The notes under the pieces: generated by a model
Told to the model about the DNA's origin: nothing
The model's input: only the letters and a program-made list of their open reading frames with translations
Databases searched by the model: none
Shown here: piece after piece, positions 17,865 through 25,647 of the stretch
How the letters are laid out: each line of letters begins with the position of its first letter
How positions within the stretch are numbered: the first letter of the stretch is position 1
Assembly: GCF_013415485.1 (NCBI RefSeq)
Contig: NZ_JACBXS010000023.1
Span: forward strand, 1-64,000
Direction: 5' to 3'
Source: Rhabdonatronobacter sediminivivens
GTDB taxonomy: Bacteria; Pseudomonadota; Alphaproteobacteria; Rhodobacterales; Rhodobacteraceae
DNA length: 64,000 nt
Program-made: the position numbers and the translations under genes

Positions 17865-18932
17865 TCATCCGGTGCCTGCCGCCATTGCATCCGCAGGGAT
17901 GTCCCGGGCCAGCTGCAGGAACGCGTCGATCTGGCGTGGGTCCGTATCCCATGATGCGACCAGCCGCGCACCGCTGGTCGGAGGAGTCCCCGGTCCCGGC
18001 GCATCATAGAACACCGCGCCGTTGGTGCGCAGGTGCCGCGCCAAGTCTTCGGGCCAGTCGACGAAGATCATGTTGCCTTCAACCGGGTGGCGCAGGGTGA
18101 CGCCGGGCAGCGCGGCGAGGCCCTTGGCCAGACGTTCGGCGGCGGCGTTGGCCCGCTGTGCCAGGGTCAGCCACAGCCCATCCCCCAACCATGGCAGGAA
18201 TTGCGCCGCCAGATAGCGATGTTTTGACAGCAGATGCCCCGCGCGTTTTCGGCGCAGGTCAAATTCGGCGGCGCGGGCGGGGTCGAAGATCATCACGGCC
18301 TCGGCCCCCATCAGCCCGTTCTTGGTGCCGCCAAGACAAAGCACATCCACCCCGGCTTTCCAGCTGGCCTCGGCGGGCGAGGCGCCACTGGCCGCCAGCG
18401 CATTGGCGAAACGCGCGCCGTCCAGATGAACGCCCAGCCCGTGGCGACGGGCCACGGTGCACAGGCGGGCGAGGTGATCGGGGTCATAGAGGGTTCCGGC
18501 CTCGGTCAGGTTGCTCAGCGACAGGGCGGCGGGCTGGATGTTGTGCACGGACCGGGGCGCGCGGGCCAGACTGTTGTCAAGCGTATCCGCCACGATACGG
18601 CCGTGATCGCCCGGCATGGTGATCAGCTTCGCCCCGCCGACAAAGAACTCGGGCGCGCCGCATTCGTCGCATTCGATATGGGCTGCATCATGGCACCAGA
18701 TCGCGCCCCAGGGTGGCGTCAGCACCGCCAGCGCCAGGGCGTTGGCCGCGGTGCCGGTGGTGACCAAGCGCACCTCGGCCTGCGGGGCCTCGAACAGATC
18801 GCGCAGGCGGTCGCGGACCTGCGTGGTCAAGGCATCGCCACCATAGCCCATGGCATAGCCTTCGTTGGCCCGGCCCAGTGACTCCAGCACCGGCCCCGGC
18901 ACCCCTGATGTATTGTCCGAGGCAAATTGCAT
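17865..18932 (-). CDS. ltaE: low-specificity L-threonine aldolase
   Basis: PLP-dependent cleavage of L-threonine or allo-threonine to glycine and acetaldehyde. The 355-residue protein has the fold-type I pattern: ASDNTSGVPGPVLESL start, GTAANALAL, the LHLDGARF motif that positions the cofactor, and the PLP lysine Lys204 in CLGGTKNGLMGAEAV. The ATG at 18932 overlaps the stop of the upstream YcgN-type gene (GTGATG), so the two are translationally coupled. An in-frame GTG one codon earlier exists. Glycine formed here could feed the glycine-cleavage system encoded later in the window, but that link is inference. Confidence 0.9.
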   Translation of the reverse strand: MQFASDNTSGVPGPVLESLGRANEGYAMGYGGDALTTQVRDRLRDLFEAPQAEVRLVTTGTAANALALAVLTPPWGAIWCHDAAHIECDECGAPEFFVGGAKLITMPGDHGRIVADTLDNSLARAPRSVHNIQPAALSLSNLTEAGTLYDPDHLARLCTVARRHGLGVHLDGARFANALAASGASPAEASWKAGVDVLCLGGTKNGLMGAEAVMIFDPARAAEFDLRRKRAGHLLSKHRYLAAQFLPWLGDGLWLTLAQRANAAAERLAKGLAALPGVTLRHPVEGNMIFVDWPEDLARHLRTNGAVFYDAPGPGTPPTSGARLVASWDTDPRQIDAFLQLARDIPADAMAAGTG

Positions 18933-19381
18933 CACGGCACCTCGTCGATGATGTGGTCTTCCCAGTCGTCTTCGCTGACCGTGTATTCCGGCACTGCCAA
19001 CCCGCGTACGGAGACGCCCATCTCATGCACCGTCTCCGGGTCGCCGGAAACCAGCGGATGCCACGAGGCCAGCCCGCGCCCGTCATGCAGGCGCCGATAG
19101 GCGCAGGTGCGCGGCAGCCAATAAGCGACATCCGGCAGGGTCTTTGGCGTCAGGACCACGCATTCGGGCACCAGTTGCTTGCGGATGGCATAATTTCCGC
19201 AGCGGCAGCTTTCGGTATCCAGTAACCGGCAGGAAACGCGGGTGAAGGCGACCTCGCCCGTGTCGGCGTCTTCAAGCTTGTTGAGGCAGCATTTCCCGCA
19301 GCCGTCGCACAGCACTTCCCATTCTTGCGGGGTCATGCGGTTCAGCGGGATCTTCTCCCAGAAGCGGGGGCGCAGGGTCAT
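18932..19381 (-). CDS. YcgN/UPF0260-family cysteine-cluster protein
   Basis: A 149-residue protein with the YcgN-type cysteine pattern: CDGCGKCCLNKLED near residue 25, then CRLLDTESCRCGNY and PECVVLTP, and a tail with TCAYRRLHDGRGLASWHPL. The clustered cysteines suggest metal or Fe-S binding, as in the wider CxxCxxCC protein group, but no function is established for the family. Its stop codon overlaps the threonine aldolase start. Upstream, ribF begins on the same strand after about 64 bases. Confidence 0.85.
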   Translation of the reverse strand: MTLRPRFWEKIPLNRMTPQEWEVLCDGCGKCCLNKLEDADTGEVAFTRVSCRLLDTESCRCGNYAIRKQLVPECVVLTPKTLPDVAYWLPRTCAYRRLHDGRGLASWHPLVSGDPETVHEMGVSVRGLAVPEYTVSEDDWEDHIIDEVP

Positions 19382-19445
19382 GCAGGCACCCTATCGGGAT
19401 TCGCGGCACGGGGCATCCCCCCAGCCAGGAGGCGACAGGGGGCGG

Positions 19446-20402
19446 TCATCGGCTGGCACCCACCCGCGGCCAGTCCGGCGCCTTTGCCAGGGCGGCGCGG
19501 GCCTCTGCGCTGTCCCGGTCCATCTGTGCGATCAGCGCCTCCAGAGATTCGAATTTCACTTCGCCGCGCAGAAAGGCGACCAGTGCGACCGACAGGCTGG
19601 TGCCGTAGAGATCGCCCGTGAAGTCGAATATGAAGGTTTCCAGATTGGGCCGGTTTTCTCCGAACATCGGCCGCACCCCCAGCGAGGCCACGCCCGCATA
19701 CGCGCCCTGATGCGGGCCGTTCAGCACATCAAGCTTCACCGCATAGACCCCGAAGCGCGGCGGGTGCAGCCCTTCGATGGACATGTTGGCGGTGGGATAG
19801 CCCAGCTCTCGCCCGCGCTTTTCGCCATGCATCACCGCGCCGTCGATCCGGTGCCAATGGCCCAGCATGCGCGCGGCATCGGCGGGGCGGCCTTCGGTCA
19901 GAGCGGCGCGAATCGCGGTCGATGACACCGCCCCGCTGGCCCCACCCAAAAGCGGTGCGATGGTCACATCAAATCCCATCTGGCGGCCCATGTCCGCCAG
20001 CATGGGCGCCGTTCCCGCACGCCCCTTGCCGAAACAGAAATCCTCGCCCACCACCACATGCGACACGCCCAGCCCGTCATGCAGGACCTCGGCGGCGAAG
20101 GCCTCGGCGCTCAGCCCGGCCAGGTCGGGGCCAAAGGGCAGGGTGAACAGCCGCTCCACCCCCAGTCGCGCCAGCCGGTTCGAACGCGCCTCGGCGTTCA
20201 TCAGGCGAAAAGGCGGGGCCTGGGGGGCGAAGAACTCGCGCGGATGGGGTTCAAAAGTGACAACGCCCAGCGGAGCCCCGGGGCGCCGCGCCAGGTTGAT
20301 GACCGACTGGTGACCCAGATGCACCCCGTCAAAATTGCCCAGCGCCACTGACGCGCCGCGCAGGGCGGGATCTACGCATTTCCAGCCGGTGACTTCCTGC
20401 AT
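19446..20402 (-). CDS. ribF: bifunctional riboflavin kinase / FAD synthetase
   Basis: Converts riboflavin to FMN and then FAD. The 318-residue protein has the N-terminal nucleotidyltransferase domain (VALGNFDGVHLGHQSVI, EDFCFGKGRAG, STAIRAALTEG) and the C-terminal flavokinase domain (GYPTANM, then FGVYAV and FGENRPNLETF). The ATG at 20402 is directly abutted on its 5' side by a 20-bp perfect palindrome, so the only G-rich sequence that could act as ribosome-binding site is inside a stem. The MaoC-like gene ends 25 bases upstream in the same direction. Confidence 0.95.
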   Translation of the reverse strand: MQEVTGWKCVDPALRGASVALGNFDGVHLGHQSVINLARRPGAPLGVVTFEPHPREFFAPQAPPFRLMNAEARSNRLARLGVERLFTLPFGPDLAGLSAEAFAAEVLHDGLGVSHVVVGEDFCFGKGRAGTAPMLADMGRQMGFDVTIAPLLGGASGAVSSTAIRAALTEGRPADAARMLGHWHRIDGAVMHGEKRGRELGYPTANMSIEGLHPPRFGVYAVKLDVLNGPHQGAYAGVASLGVRPMFGENRPNLETFIFDFTGDLYGTSLSVALVAFLRGEVKFESLEALIAQMDRDSAEARAALAKAPDWPRVGASR

Positions 20403-20422
20403 GCAGCCCCCGCGGGGGCTGC
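20403..20422. repeat. 20-bp perfect palindrome abutting the ribF start codon
   Basis: GCAGCCCCCGCGGGGGCTGC is fully self-complementary and lies between the MaoC-like stop and the ribF ATG with no spacing to the ATG. In mRNA it would form a strong GC hairpin that hides the purine-rich stretch GGGGG. It could act as an intercistronic attenuator or a translation control element. Confidence 0.7.
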
Positions 20423-20427
20423 CCCGC

Positions 20428-20886
20428 CTAATCGAACTTGCGGCTGGGCGCCAGAACCAGCGCCTCACCCTTCAGGACGGTGGTATCGCCCACGGCGCAG
20501 CGACAATCAAGGGTCACGCGGCGGCGGGAATGGTCGATGGCTGTGACGGTCACTTCGGCCAGCACAACATCGCCCGGGCGCACCGGGGCCATGAACTTCA
20601 GGCTCTGGCCCATATAGACCGTGCCATGGCCCGGAAGCTGCTCGCCAATCACCGCCGAGATCAGCCCCGCAGTCAGCATCCCATGGGCGATGCGGCCCTG
20701 AAAGATGGTGTCGCGGGCATAATCATCATCCAGATGCACCGGGTTGCGGTCGGTCGAGACCTCGGCAAACAGTTCGATATCGCGGTCGGTGATTTCCTTG
20801 CGCAGGTAGCGGCGCATGCCGATTTCCAGATCCTCGATGCAGATCGTGCCGCGGGGCATGTTGCGGGTCATGTCGGTATCGAGCAT
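20428..20886 (-). CDS. MaoC-like hot-dog-fold (R)-specific enoyl-CoA hydratase
   Basis: A 152-residue single hot-dog domain with the MaoC/PhaJ hydratase motif: AEVSTDRNPVHLDDDYA supplies the catalytic Asp and His, followed by FQGRIAHGMLTAGLIS. PhaJ-type enzymes hydrate trans-2-enoyl-CoA to (R)-3-hydroxyacyl-CoA for polyhydroxyalkanoate or acyl metabolism; the precise substrate here is unknown. The ATG at 20886 has AGGGAG 9 bases upstream and gives a normal length. The frame stays open another 33 codons upstream without homology. A promoter candidate lies at 20930-20958. Confidence 0.85.
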   Translation of the reverse strand: MLDTDMTRNMPRGTICIEDLEIGMRRYLRKEITDRDIELFAEVSTDRNPVHLDDDYARDTIFQGRIAHGMLTAGLISAVIGEQLPGHGTVYMGQSLKFMAPVRPGDVVLAEVTVTAIDHSRRRVTLDCRCAVGDTTVLKGEALVLAPSRKFD

Positions 20887-20929
20887 GGGGTTGCTCCCTG
20901 AGGCTGGGGTCCGGGTCATGTTGCAGTGC

Positions 20930-20958
20930 AGCATAGTCCGGCGCGCGACTCGGCGCAA
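20930..20958 (-). promoter_or_regulatory. candidate promoter of the MaoC-like gene / ribF
   Basis: Minus-strand TTGCGC (20953-20958) and TATGCT (20930-20935) are separated by 17 bases, about 44 bases before the ATG. Consensus match only. Confidence 0.4.
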
Positions 20959-20998
20959 CCCCTGAGGGTAATTTTGATAATCCAACAGGTTGTATGTT

Positions 20999-21011
20999 GC
21001 AATAATATTGC
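20999..21011. promoter_or_regulatory. AT-rich palindrome GCAATAATATTGC
   Basis: A 13-base sequence with perfect dyad symmetry around its central base, in an AT-rich patch upstream of the MaoC-like promoter candidate and just downstream of the HAD gene. AT-rich dyads are rare in this GC-rich DNA, so a regulator site is possible. No known operator could be assigned. Confidence 0.3.
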
Positions 21012-21038
21012 GCGTGCGTTTCGGGGCTTCGGCAGCCG

Positions 21039-21911
21039 TCAGCGCAGCCGCCCCATGGCAAAGCGCGGCGGCGTGTCGCGTCCCTTCAGCCAGTCGCGCA
21101 ACAGATCCGGCTCCGGTGCGGTCGGGTCATCCCCGAAGCGTGCCACCTCCAGCCCACCGGTGATGAACAGCGTATCGACCCCTTCGCCAACCCCGCCGCG
21201 GATGTCGGTGTCGATCCCGTCGCCGATGGCCAGGACATGATCGGAATGGACATCGATCCCCGCCTGCGCCAGCTTGCGCCGGGCCAGGTCATAGATGGGT
21301 GGGTGCGGCTTGCCGAAATACAGGCTCTCGCCGCCCATTTCGGTGTAAACAGCAGCCAGAGCGCCCGCGCACCAGATGCGCTGATGTCCCAGATCCACAA
21401 CGATATCCGGGTTGGCGCAGAGCAGCTTCAGCCCACGCGTCTTGGCGGCCAGAAACGTGCCGCGATAGTCATCGGGATGGTCGTTGAACTCGTCGAACGG
21501 GCCGGTGCAGACGATCCCCTCGGCCTGTTCAAAGGGAACACGTTCCGGCGCGGTCAAGCCTTCGGGAAGGTCGGTGAAAAAGCGATAGTCCTTCTCCGGG
21601 CCCAGATGCCATATCTTGCGCCCTACAGCACCATTGGCCATGGCCTCCTGCGCCGCATCGCCCGAACTGACGATCAGATCCCAGGCGTCATCCGGGATGC
21701 CCAGCCGCTGGAATCCCTTTTCCACCGCAGGGGCCGGACGGGGGGCGTTGGTCATCAGCACCACCTTGCCCCCACCCGCGCGAAACGCCTGCAAGGCAGA
21801 AACGGCCGCGGGCCAAGCGCGCTCACCGTCATGGACGCAACCCCAGAGGTCGCAGAACAGCACATCATAGCGCGCCGCGATGGCGGCAAGGGAGTCGATC
21901 ATCTCGGTCAT
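21039..21911 (-). CDS. HAD-superfamily class IIA hydrolase (TIGR01459-like)
   Basis: A 290-residue phosphatase-like protein. Motif I is FCDLWGCVHDG with the nucleophile Asp21; the usual second aspartate (DxD) is replaced by Trp23, as recalled for this subfamily. Motif II is VLMTNAPRP, the cap region follows, and motifs III/IV appear as YFGKPHPPIYDLA and AIGDGIDTDIRGG. The substrate is unknown; sugar or nucleotide phosphates are typical for class IIA. I chose the ATG at 21911 because the homologous region begins there. A G-quadruplex-hairpin repeat separates it from the pyrophosphatase gene upstream. Confidence 0.82.
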   Translation of the reverse strand: MTEMIDSLAAIAARYDVLFCDLWGCVHDGERAWPAAVSALQAFRAGGGKVVLMTNAPRPAPAVEKGFQRLGIPDDAWDLIVSSGDAAQEAMANGAVGRKIWHLGPEKDYRFFTDLPEGLTAPERVPFEQAEGIVCTGPFDEFNDHPDDYRGTFLAAKTRGLKLLCANPDIVVDLGHQRIWCAGALAAVYTEMGGESLYFGKPHPPIYDLARRKLAQAGIDVHSDHVLAIGDGIDTDIRGGVGEGVDTLFITGGLEVARFGDDPTAPEPDLLRDWLKGRDTPPRFAMGRLR

Positions 21912-21937
21912 GGGCGGGAACCTGCGCTGGGAGGGAT

Positions 21938-21991
21938 ACGCGCGCCCCAGAGCGCCGCGGGTGGGCGGGTGGGAGGCGCTCAGGGGCGCGT
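21938..21991. repeat. G-quadruplex-in-hairpin repeat, copy C
   Basis: The arms 21938-21956 and 21975-21991 pair over most of their length with a two-base bulge and one mismatch. The loop carries GGGTGGGCGGGTGGG on the plus strand at 21959-21973. It lies between the stop of the pyrophosphatase gene and the start of the HAD gene (both minus strand). No clear second hairpin is visible beside this copy. Confidence 0.75.
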
Positions 21992-22001
21992 GGCGCAAGG
22001 C

Positions 22002-22922
22002 TCAGACCTTGAGGAACGGAATGATCTGCTTCTTGCGGCTCATCACGCCGGGCAGGACCGCCGTGTCCCCCTCGGGCGCTATGCCAAAGGACTTGGCGGC
22101 GATGCTGCGCACCCGGTCATTTGGCAACAGAAGTGTCGCTTCCTCATTCAGGATATCGACGACAAACAGCAACACCTCATCGGCACCATCATCGGCGGCC
22201 ACGCGGGCCATGGCCTCCATGATCCCGGCCTTGCGCGCAACCACCGGCGCGGCAGCGGTGGTTTCCAGCACCGATACCCGCAGTGTCAGCCCGCCCACGT
22301 CAAAGGACTTGGCGTCCACGCGCAGCAGATCCTCATCCGACAGGCCCGAGACATCGGATTTCGCCGCAAACATCTCGGCGGCATAGGCCGACAGGTCCAG
22401 CCCCAGATCGCGCGCCAGTCCCTCGGCCAGCTGGCGGTCATGGTCGGTGGTGGTGGGCGAGCGGAACTCCAGCGTGTCCGACAGGATGCAGGACAGCATC
22501 AGCCCCTTGATCGCGCGCGGCATGCGTCCGGCATCGTCGCCCATCAGGTCATGCATGATGGTAGCGGTGCAGGCCAGCGGGCGCATGGTGATGTCGATGG
22601 GCGCCACGGTCTGCAGCCCGCCGGTCAACTTGTGATGGTCGATGATGGCGCGGATCTCGGCCTTGTTCACCGAGGCGGGAAGCTCGGCCGGGTTGTTCGT
22701 GTCCACGATCACCACCTGTGTGCCGGGCTCCACATCCGAAATGATCTCGGGCTGGTCCACGCCCCAATGATCCAGCACGAATTTTGCCTCGGCGCTGGGT
22801 TCACCCAGCAGGACGGCACGGGCCGGGGTGGCGGCGATTTCCGACAGATACCAGGCCCAGATCAGCGGCGAGCCGGTGGAATCGGTGTCCGGGTTTTTGT
22901 GGCCAAAGACAAGAACGGTCAT
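22002..22922 (-). CDS. ppaC: manganese-dependent (family II) inorganic pyrophosphatase
   Basis: Hydrolyses pyrophosphate to drive biosynthetic reactions. The 306-residue protein belongs to the DHH family and has the metal ligands in GHKNPDTDST (residues 7-16), the DTNNPAEL segment and the DHH motif in IIDHHKL. The C-terminal DHHA2 domain ends with the substrate-binding SRKKQIIPFL. Start at 22922 gives the canonical MTVLVFGHKNPD; the frame is open far upstream but only as an antisense shadow of tcuA. A good promoter candidate lies just upstream. Confidence 0.95.
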   Translation of the reverse strand: MTVLVFGHKNPDTDSTGSPLIWAWYLSEIAATPARAVLLGEPSAEAKFVLDHWGVDQPEIISDVEPGTQVVIVDTNNPAELPASVNKAEIRAIIDHHKLTGGLQTVAPIDITMRPLACTATIMHDLMGDDAGRMPRAIKGLMLSCILSDTLEFRSPTTTDHDRQLAEGLARDLGLDLSAYAAEMFAAKSDVSGLSDEDLLRVDAKSFDVGGLTLRVSVLETTAAAPVVARKAGIMEAMARVAADDGADEVLLFVVDILNEEATLLLPNDRVRSIAAKSFGIAPEGDTAVLPGVMSRKKQIIPFLKV

Positions 22923-22955
22923 GTGTGCTGCCCTGCGTTTGCATACTTCGGCGGT

Positions 22956-22984
22956 GTTATAGGGCCTGCGCCCGGGCTTGTCAC
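22956..22984 (-). promoter_or_regulatory. candidate promoter of ppaC
   Basis: Minus-strand GTGACA (22979-22984) and TATAAC (22956-22961) with a 17-base spacer, about 34 bases before the ATG. One of the best sigma-70-like matches in the window. Confidence 0.55.
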
Positions 22985-23025
22985 CCGGTCGCTTGGCCAC
23001 GGACGGGTATGGGGCGCAGAGTGGC

Positions 23026-23053
23026 TTGACCGGATTGCATCCAAGTGTATACA
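23026..23053 (+). promoter_or_regulatory. candidate promoter and operator of the tcu operon
   Basis: TTGACC (23026-23031) and TATACA (23048-23053) with a 16-base spacer precede tcuA by about 45 bases. The -10 region is embedded in the perfect palindrome TGTATACA (23046-23053). Such short dyads are typical of GntR-type regulators, so repressor binding over the -10 is plausible, but the regulator is unknown. Confidence 0.5.
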
Positions 23054-23096
23054 AAGAGACGCACCCGAAGGCCACGCGGCGATCAGAGGCAGACCC

Positions 23097-24497
23097 ATGA
23101 GCGAAATTTCCGAAATACGCACCGATGTGCTGGTGATCGGCGGCGGCAACGCGGCGCTTTGCGCGGCGATCTCGGCCCGCCGCAAGGGCGCCGAGGTGCT
23201 GGTGGTCGAGGCCGCGCCGAAATTCTATCGCGGCGGCAACACGCGCCATACCCGCAACCTGCGCTGCGCCCATGACCAGGGCAACGAAATCCTGACCGGC
23301 CCTTACCCTGAGGACGAGTTCCACGACGACCTGATGCGCGTCACCGGCGGCCAGACCGACCCGGACCTTGCACGTTTCACCATCGCCCAGTCCAAGGAGC
23401 TTTGGGACTGGATGACCGAGGCCGGCGTGCGCTTCCAGAAACCGCTGGGCGGGACGCTGAATCTGGGCCGCACCAATGCCTTCTTTCTGGGCGGCGGTCG
23501 GGCGATGCTCAATGCGCTTTATGACACCGCCGAAAACCTGGGCGTTCAGATCCGCTATGACAGCGCCGCCACGGAACTGGATATCGAGGACGGCGCCTTT
23601 CGCTCCGCCCTGATCGACACCCCCGAAGGGCCGCTGCGCGTCCATTCCCGCGCCGTGGTCGCCGCCGCCGGTGGGTTCGAGGCCAATATCGACTGGCTGC
23701 GTGAATACTGGGGCGACCGGGCCGAGAACTTCCTGATCCGCGGCACCCCCTATAACCGCGGCTCGCTGCTGCGCCAGTTGCTGGACGCGGGCATGCAGCC
23801 GGTGGGCGATCCCACCCAATGCCACGCTGTCGCCATCGACGCCCGCGCGCCGCAATTCGACGGCGGGATTGTCACCCGGCTGGATTGCATCATCTTCGGC
23901 ATCGTCCTGAACAACGACTGCAAGCGGTTCTATGACGAGGGCGAGGATTTCTGGCCCAAACGCTATGCCATCTGGGGGCGACTGGTGGCCGACCAGCCCG
24001 ACCAGATCGCCTATATCGTCTTTGATGACAAGGCGATCGGCCGCTTCATGCCCTCGGTCTTTCCGGCCATCGAGGCGCCGACCCTGCGCGAACTGGCCGA
24101 GAAGCTGGAACTGGACCCGGCGAAATTCGAGGCCACCGTCCAGGGCTTCAATGCCGCCGTGGTGGATGGCACATTCAACACTGATGAACTGGACGATTGC
24201 CGGACCGAAGGGTTGGAGCCGCCGAAATCCCACTGGGCACGGCGGATCGATACGCCGCCCTATTACGCCTATCCGGTGCGGCCGGGGATCACCTTCACCT
24301 ATCTTGGCACCCGCGTGAACCGCGAGGCCCGCATCCTGACCAATGACGGGCGCCCCAGTGCCAATATCTACGCCGCAGGCGAAATCATGGCCGGCAATGT
24401 CCTGGGCAAGGGCTATCTGGCCGGTATCGGAATGACCATCGGCGCCGTCTTTGGCCGCGTCGCAGGAGAAGGGGCCGCACGCCATGTCCGCAACTGA
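23097..24497 (+). CDS. tcuA: FAD-dependent tricarballylate dehydrogenase-like protein
   Basis: In Salmonella TcuA oxidises tricarballylate to cis-aconitate, passing electrons to TcuB. The 466-residue protein is of the succinate dehydrogenase/fumarate reductase flavoprotein type: an N-terminal GGGNAALCAAISARRKGAE dinucleotide loop, NTRHTRNLRCAH, and a C-terminal FAD contact with ANIYAAGEIMAGNVLGKGYL. ATG at 23097 matches the family start (MSEISEIRTDVLVIGGG); the long frame upstream is antisense to ppaC and non-coding. It overlaps tcuB by 14 bases, so they form one unit. Confidence 0.88.
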   Translation: MSEISEIRTDVLVIGGGNAALCAAISARRKGAEVLVVEAAPKFYRGGNTRHTRNLRCAHDQGNEILTGPYPEDEFHDDLMRVTGGQTDPDLARFTIAQSKELWDWMTEAGVRFQKPLGGTLNLGRTNAFFLGGGRAMLNALYDTAENLGVQIRYDSAATELDIEDGAFRSALIDTPEGPLRVHSRAVVAAAGGFEANIDWLREYWGDRAENFLIRGTPYNRGSLLRQLLDAGMQPVGDPTQCHAVAIDARAPQFDGGIVTRLDCIIFGIVLNNDCKRFYDEGEDFWPKRYAIWGRLVADQPDQIAYIVFDDKAIGRFMPSVFPAIEAPTLRELAEKLELDPAKFEATVQGFNAAVVDGTFNTDELDDCRTEGLEPPKSHWARRIDTPPYYAYPVRPGITFTYLGTRVNREARILTNDGRPSANIYAAGEIMAGNVLGKGYLAGIGMTIGAVFGRVAGEGAARHVRN

Positions 24498-25635
24498 CGC
24501 CACCGCAACCGACCTGCAACAGGAGGCCGCGCGCCAGATCACCATCTGCAACGCCTGCCGCTATTGCGAGGGGATCTGCGCCGTCTTTCCCGCCCTGCAG
24601 ATGCAGCGCAGCTTTGCCGCCGGGGATATCGATTATCTGGCCAACCTCTGCCACAACTGCGGCGCCTGCTACCATGATTGCCAGTTCTCGCCGCCGCATG
24701 AATTCGCCATCGACCTGCCGCGCACGCTGGCCAGGGTCCGCCAGGAAAGCTACGCCCATTACGCCTGGCCCGCGGCACTGGCGCCCGCGTTCCAGCGCAA
24801 CGGGCTGGTGATCGCGATGGCCGCCGCGCTGTCGGTTGCGGCGTTTCTGATCGGCATGATCCTGTGGAATGACCCCGGCGCGCTCTTTTCCGCGCAGACC
24901 GCGCCCGAAGGCTTCTATGCGCTGATGTCGCATAACGCCATGGTGGCGGTCTTTGGCCCGGTGTTCCTGTTTGCGCTGTTTGCCATGGGCATGGGGCTGC
25001 GCAATTTCTGGTCTGACGCCAATGCCGTGCGCTCGGTCGAAGGCGACAGCCCCTCGCTCTGGCAGGCGATCCGCGATGCCGGGTCGCTGCGCTATCTGGA
25101 TGGCGGCGGGGCAGGGTGCTTCAACGAAACCGACAAACCCACGGACAACCGGCGCCTCTATCATCACCTGACCTTCTACGGTTTCCTGCTGTGCTTTGCG
25201 GCGACCTCGGCCGGGACGGTTTATCACTACGGGTTCGACCGAGTGGCGCCCTATGCCTGGTGGGAGCTGCCGAAGGTGCTGGGCAATATCGGGGGCGTGG
25301 CGCTGGCCATCGGCACCGGCGGGCTGCTGGCGGCGAAGCGCGCGCAGCTTCCGGCGCTGCGTGATGCACGCACGCTGGGGATGGATGTGGGCTTCACGCT
25401 GATGCTGTTCCTGACCGCCGTGACGGGTCTGGCGCTGCAATTCCTGGGCGGCACGGCGGCCATGGGGACGCTTCTGGCGCTGCATCTGGGGGTGGTCTTT
25501 GCGCTGTTCCTGACCATGCCCTATGGCAAGTTCGTCCACGGGCTTTACCGCTTCGCGGCCCTGTGCCGCTTTGCCATGGCCCGGCGCAACGGGTTGCAGC
25601 AGGCGCGGGCTTCGGGCAAGCCTGTGGCATCATGA
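24484..25635 (+). CDS. tcuB: TcuB/CitB-type membrane Fe-S electron-transfer protein
   Basis: Partner of TcuA: takes electrons from its reduced FAD and passes them to the quinone pool. The 383-residue protein begins with two cysteine clusters, CNACRYCEGIC and CHNCGACYHDC, expected to bind two 4Fe-4S centres. It continues with about six membrane helices containing histidines (RRLYHHLTFYGF, HLGVV, KFVHGLYRF) that may hold haem or quinone. ATG at 24484 lies inside the end of tcuA and gives the family length. No TcuC transporter or TcuR regulator gene is adjacent. Confidence 0.88.
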   Translation: MSATDATATDLQQEAARQITICNACRYCEGICAVFPALQMQRSFAAGDIDYLANLCHNCGACYHDCQFSPPHEFAIDLPRTLARVRQESYAHYAWPAALAPAFQRNGLVIAMAAALSVAAFLIGMILWNDPGALFSAQTAPEGFYALMSHNAMVAVFGPVFLFALFAMGMGLRNFWSDANAVRSVEGDSPSLWQAIRDAGSLRYLDGGGAGCFNETDKPTDNRRLYHHLTFYGFLLCFAATSAGTVYHYGFDRVAPYAWWELPKVLGNIGGVALAIGTGGLLAAKRAQLPALRDARTLGMDVGFTLMLFLTAVTGLALQFLGGTAAMGTLLALHLGVVFALFLTMPYGKFVHGLYRFAALCRFAMARRNGLQQARASGKPVAS

Positions 25636-25647
25636 CGGGGGAATGAC

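Noticed and set aside
21237-23096. Very long N-terminal extension of tcuA
   Set aside because: The extension is antisense to the HAD and pyrophosphatase genes; the family start and a promoter lie just before 23097.
22923-24551. Long N-terminal extension of the pyrophosphatase
   Set aside because: The extension is antisense to tcuA; the family start MTVLVFGHKNPD at 22922 has its own promoter candidate.
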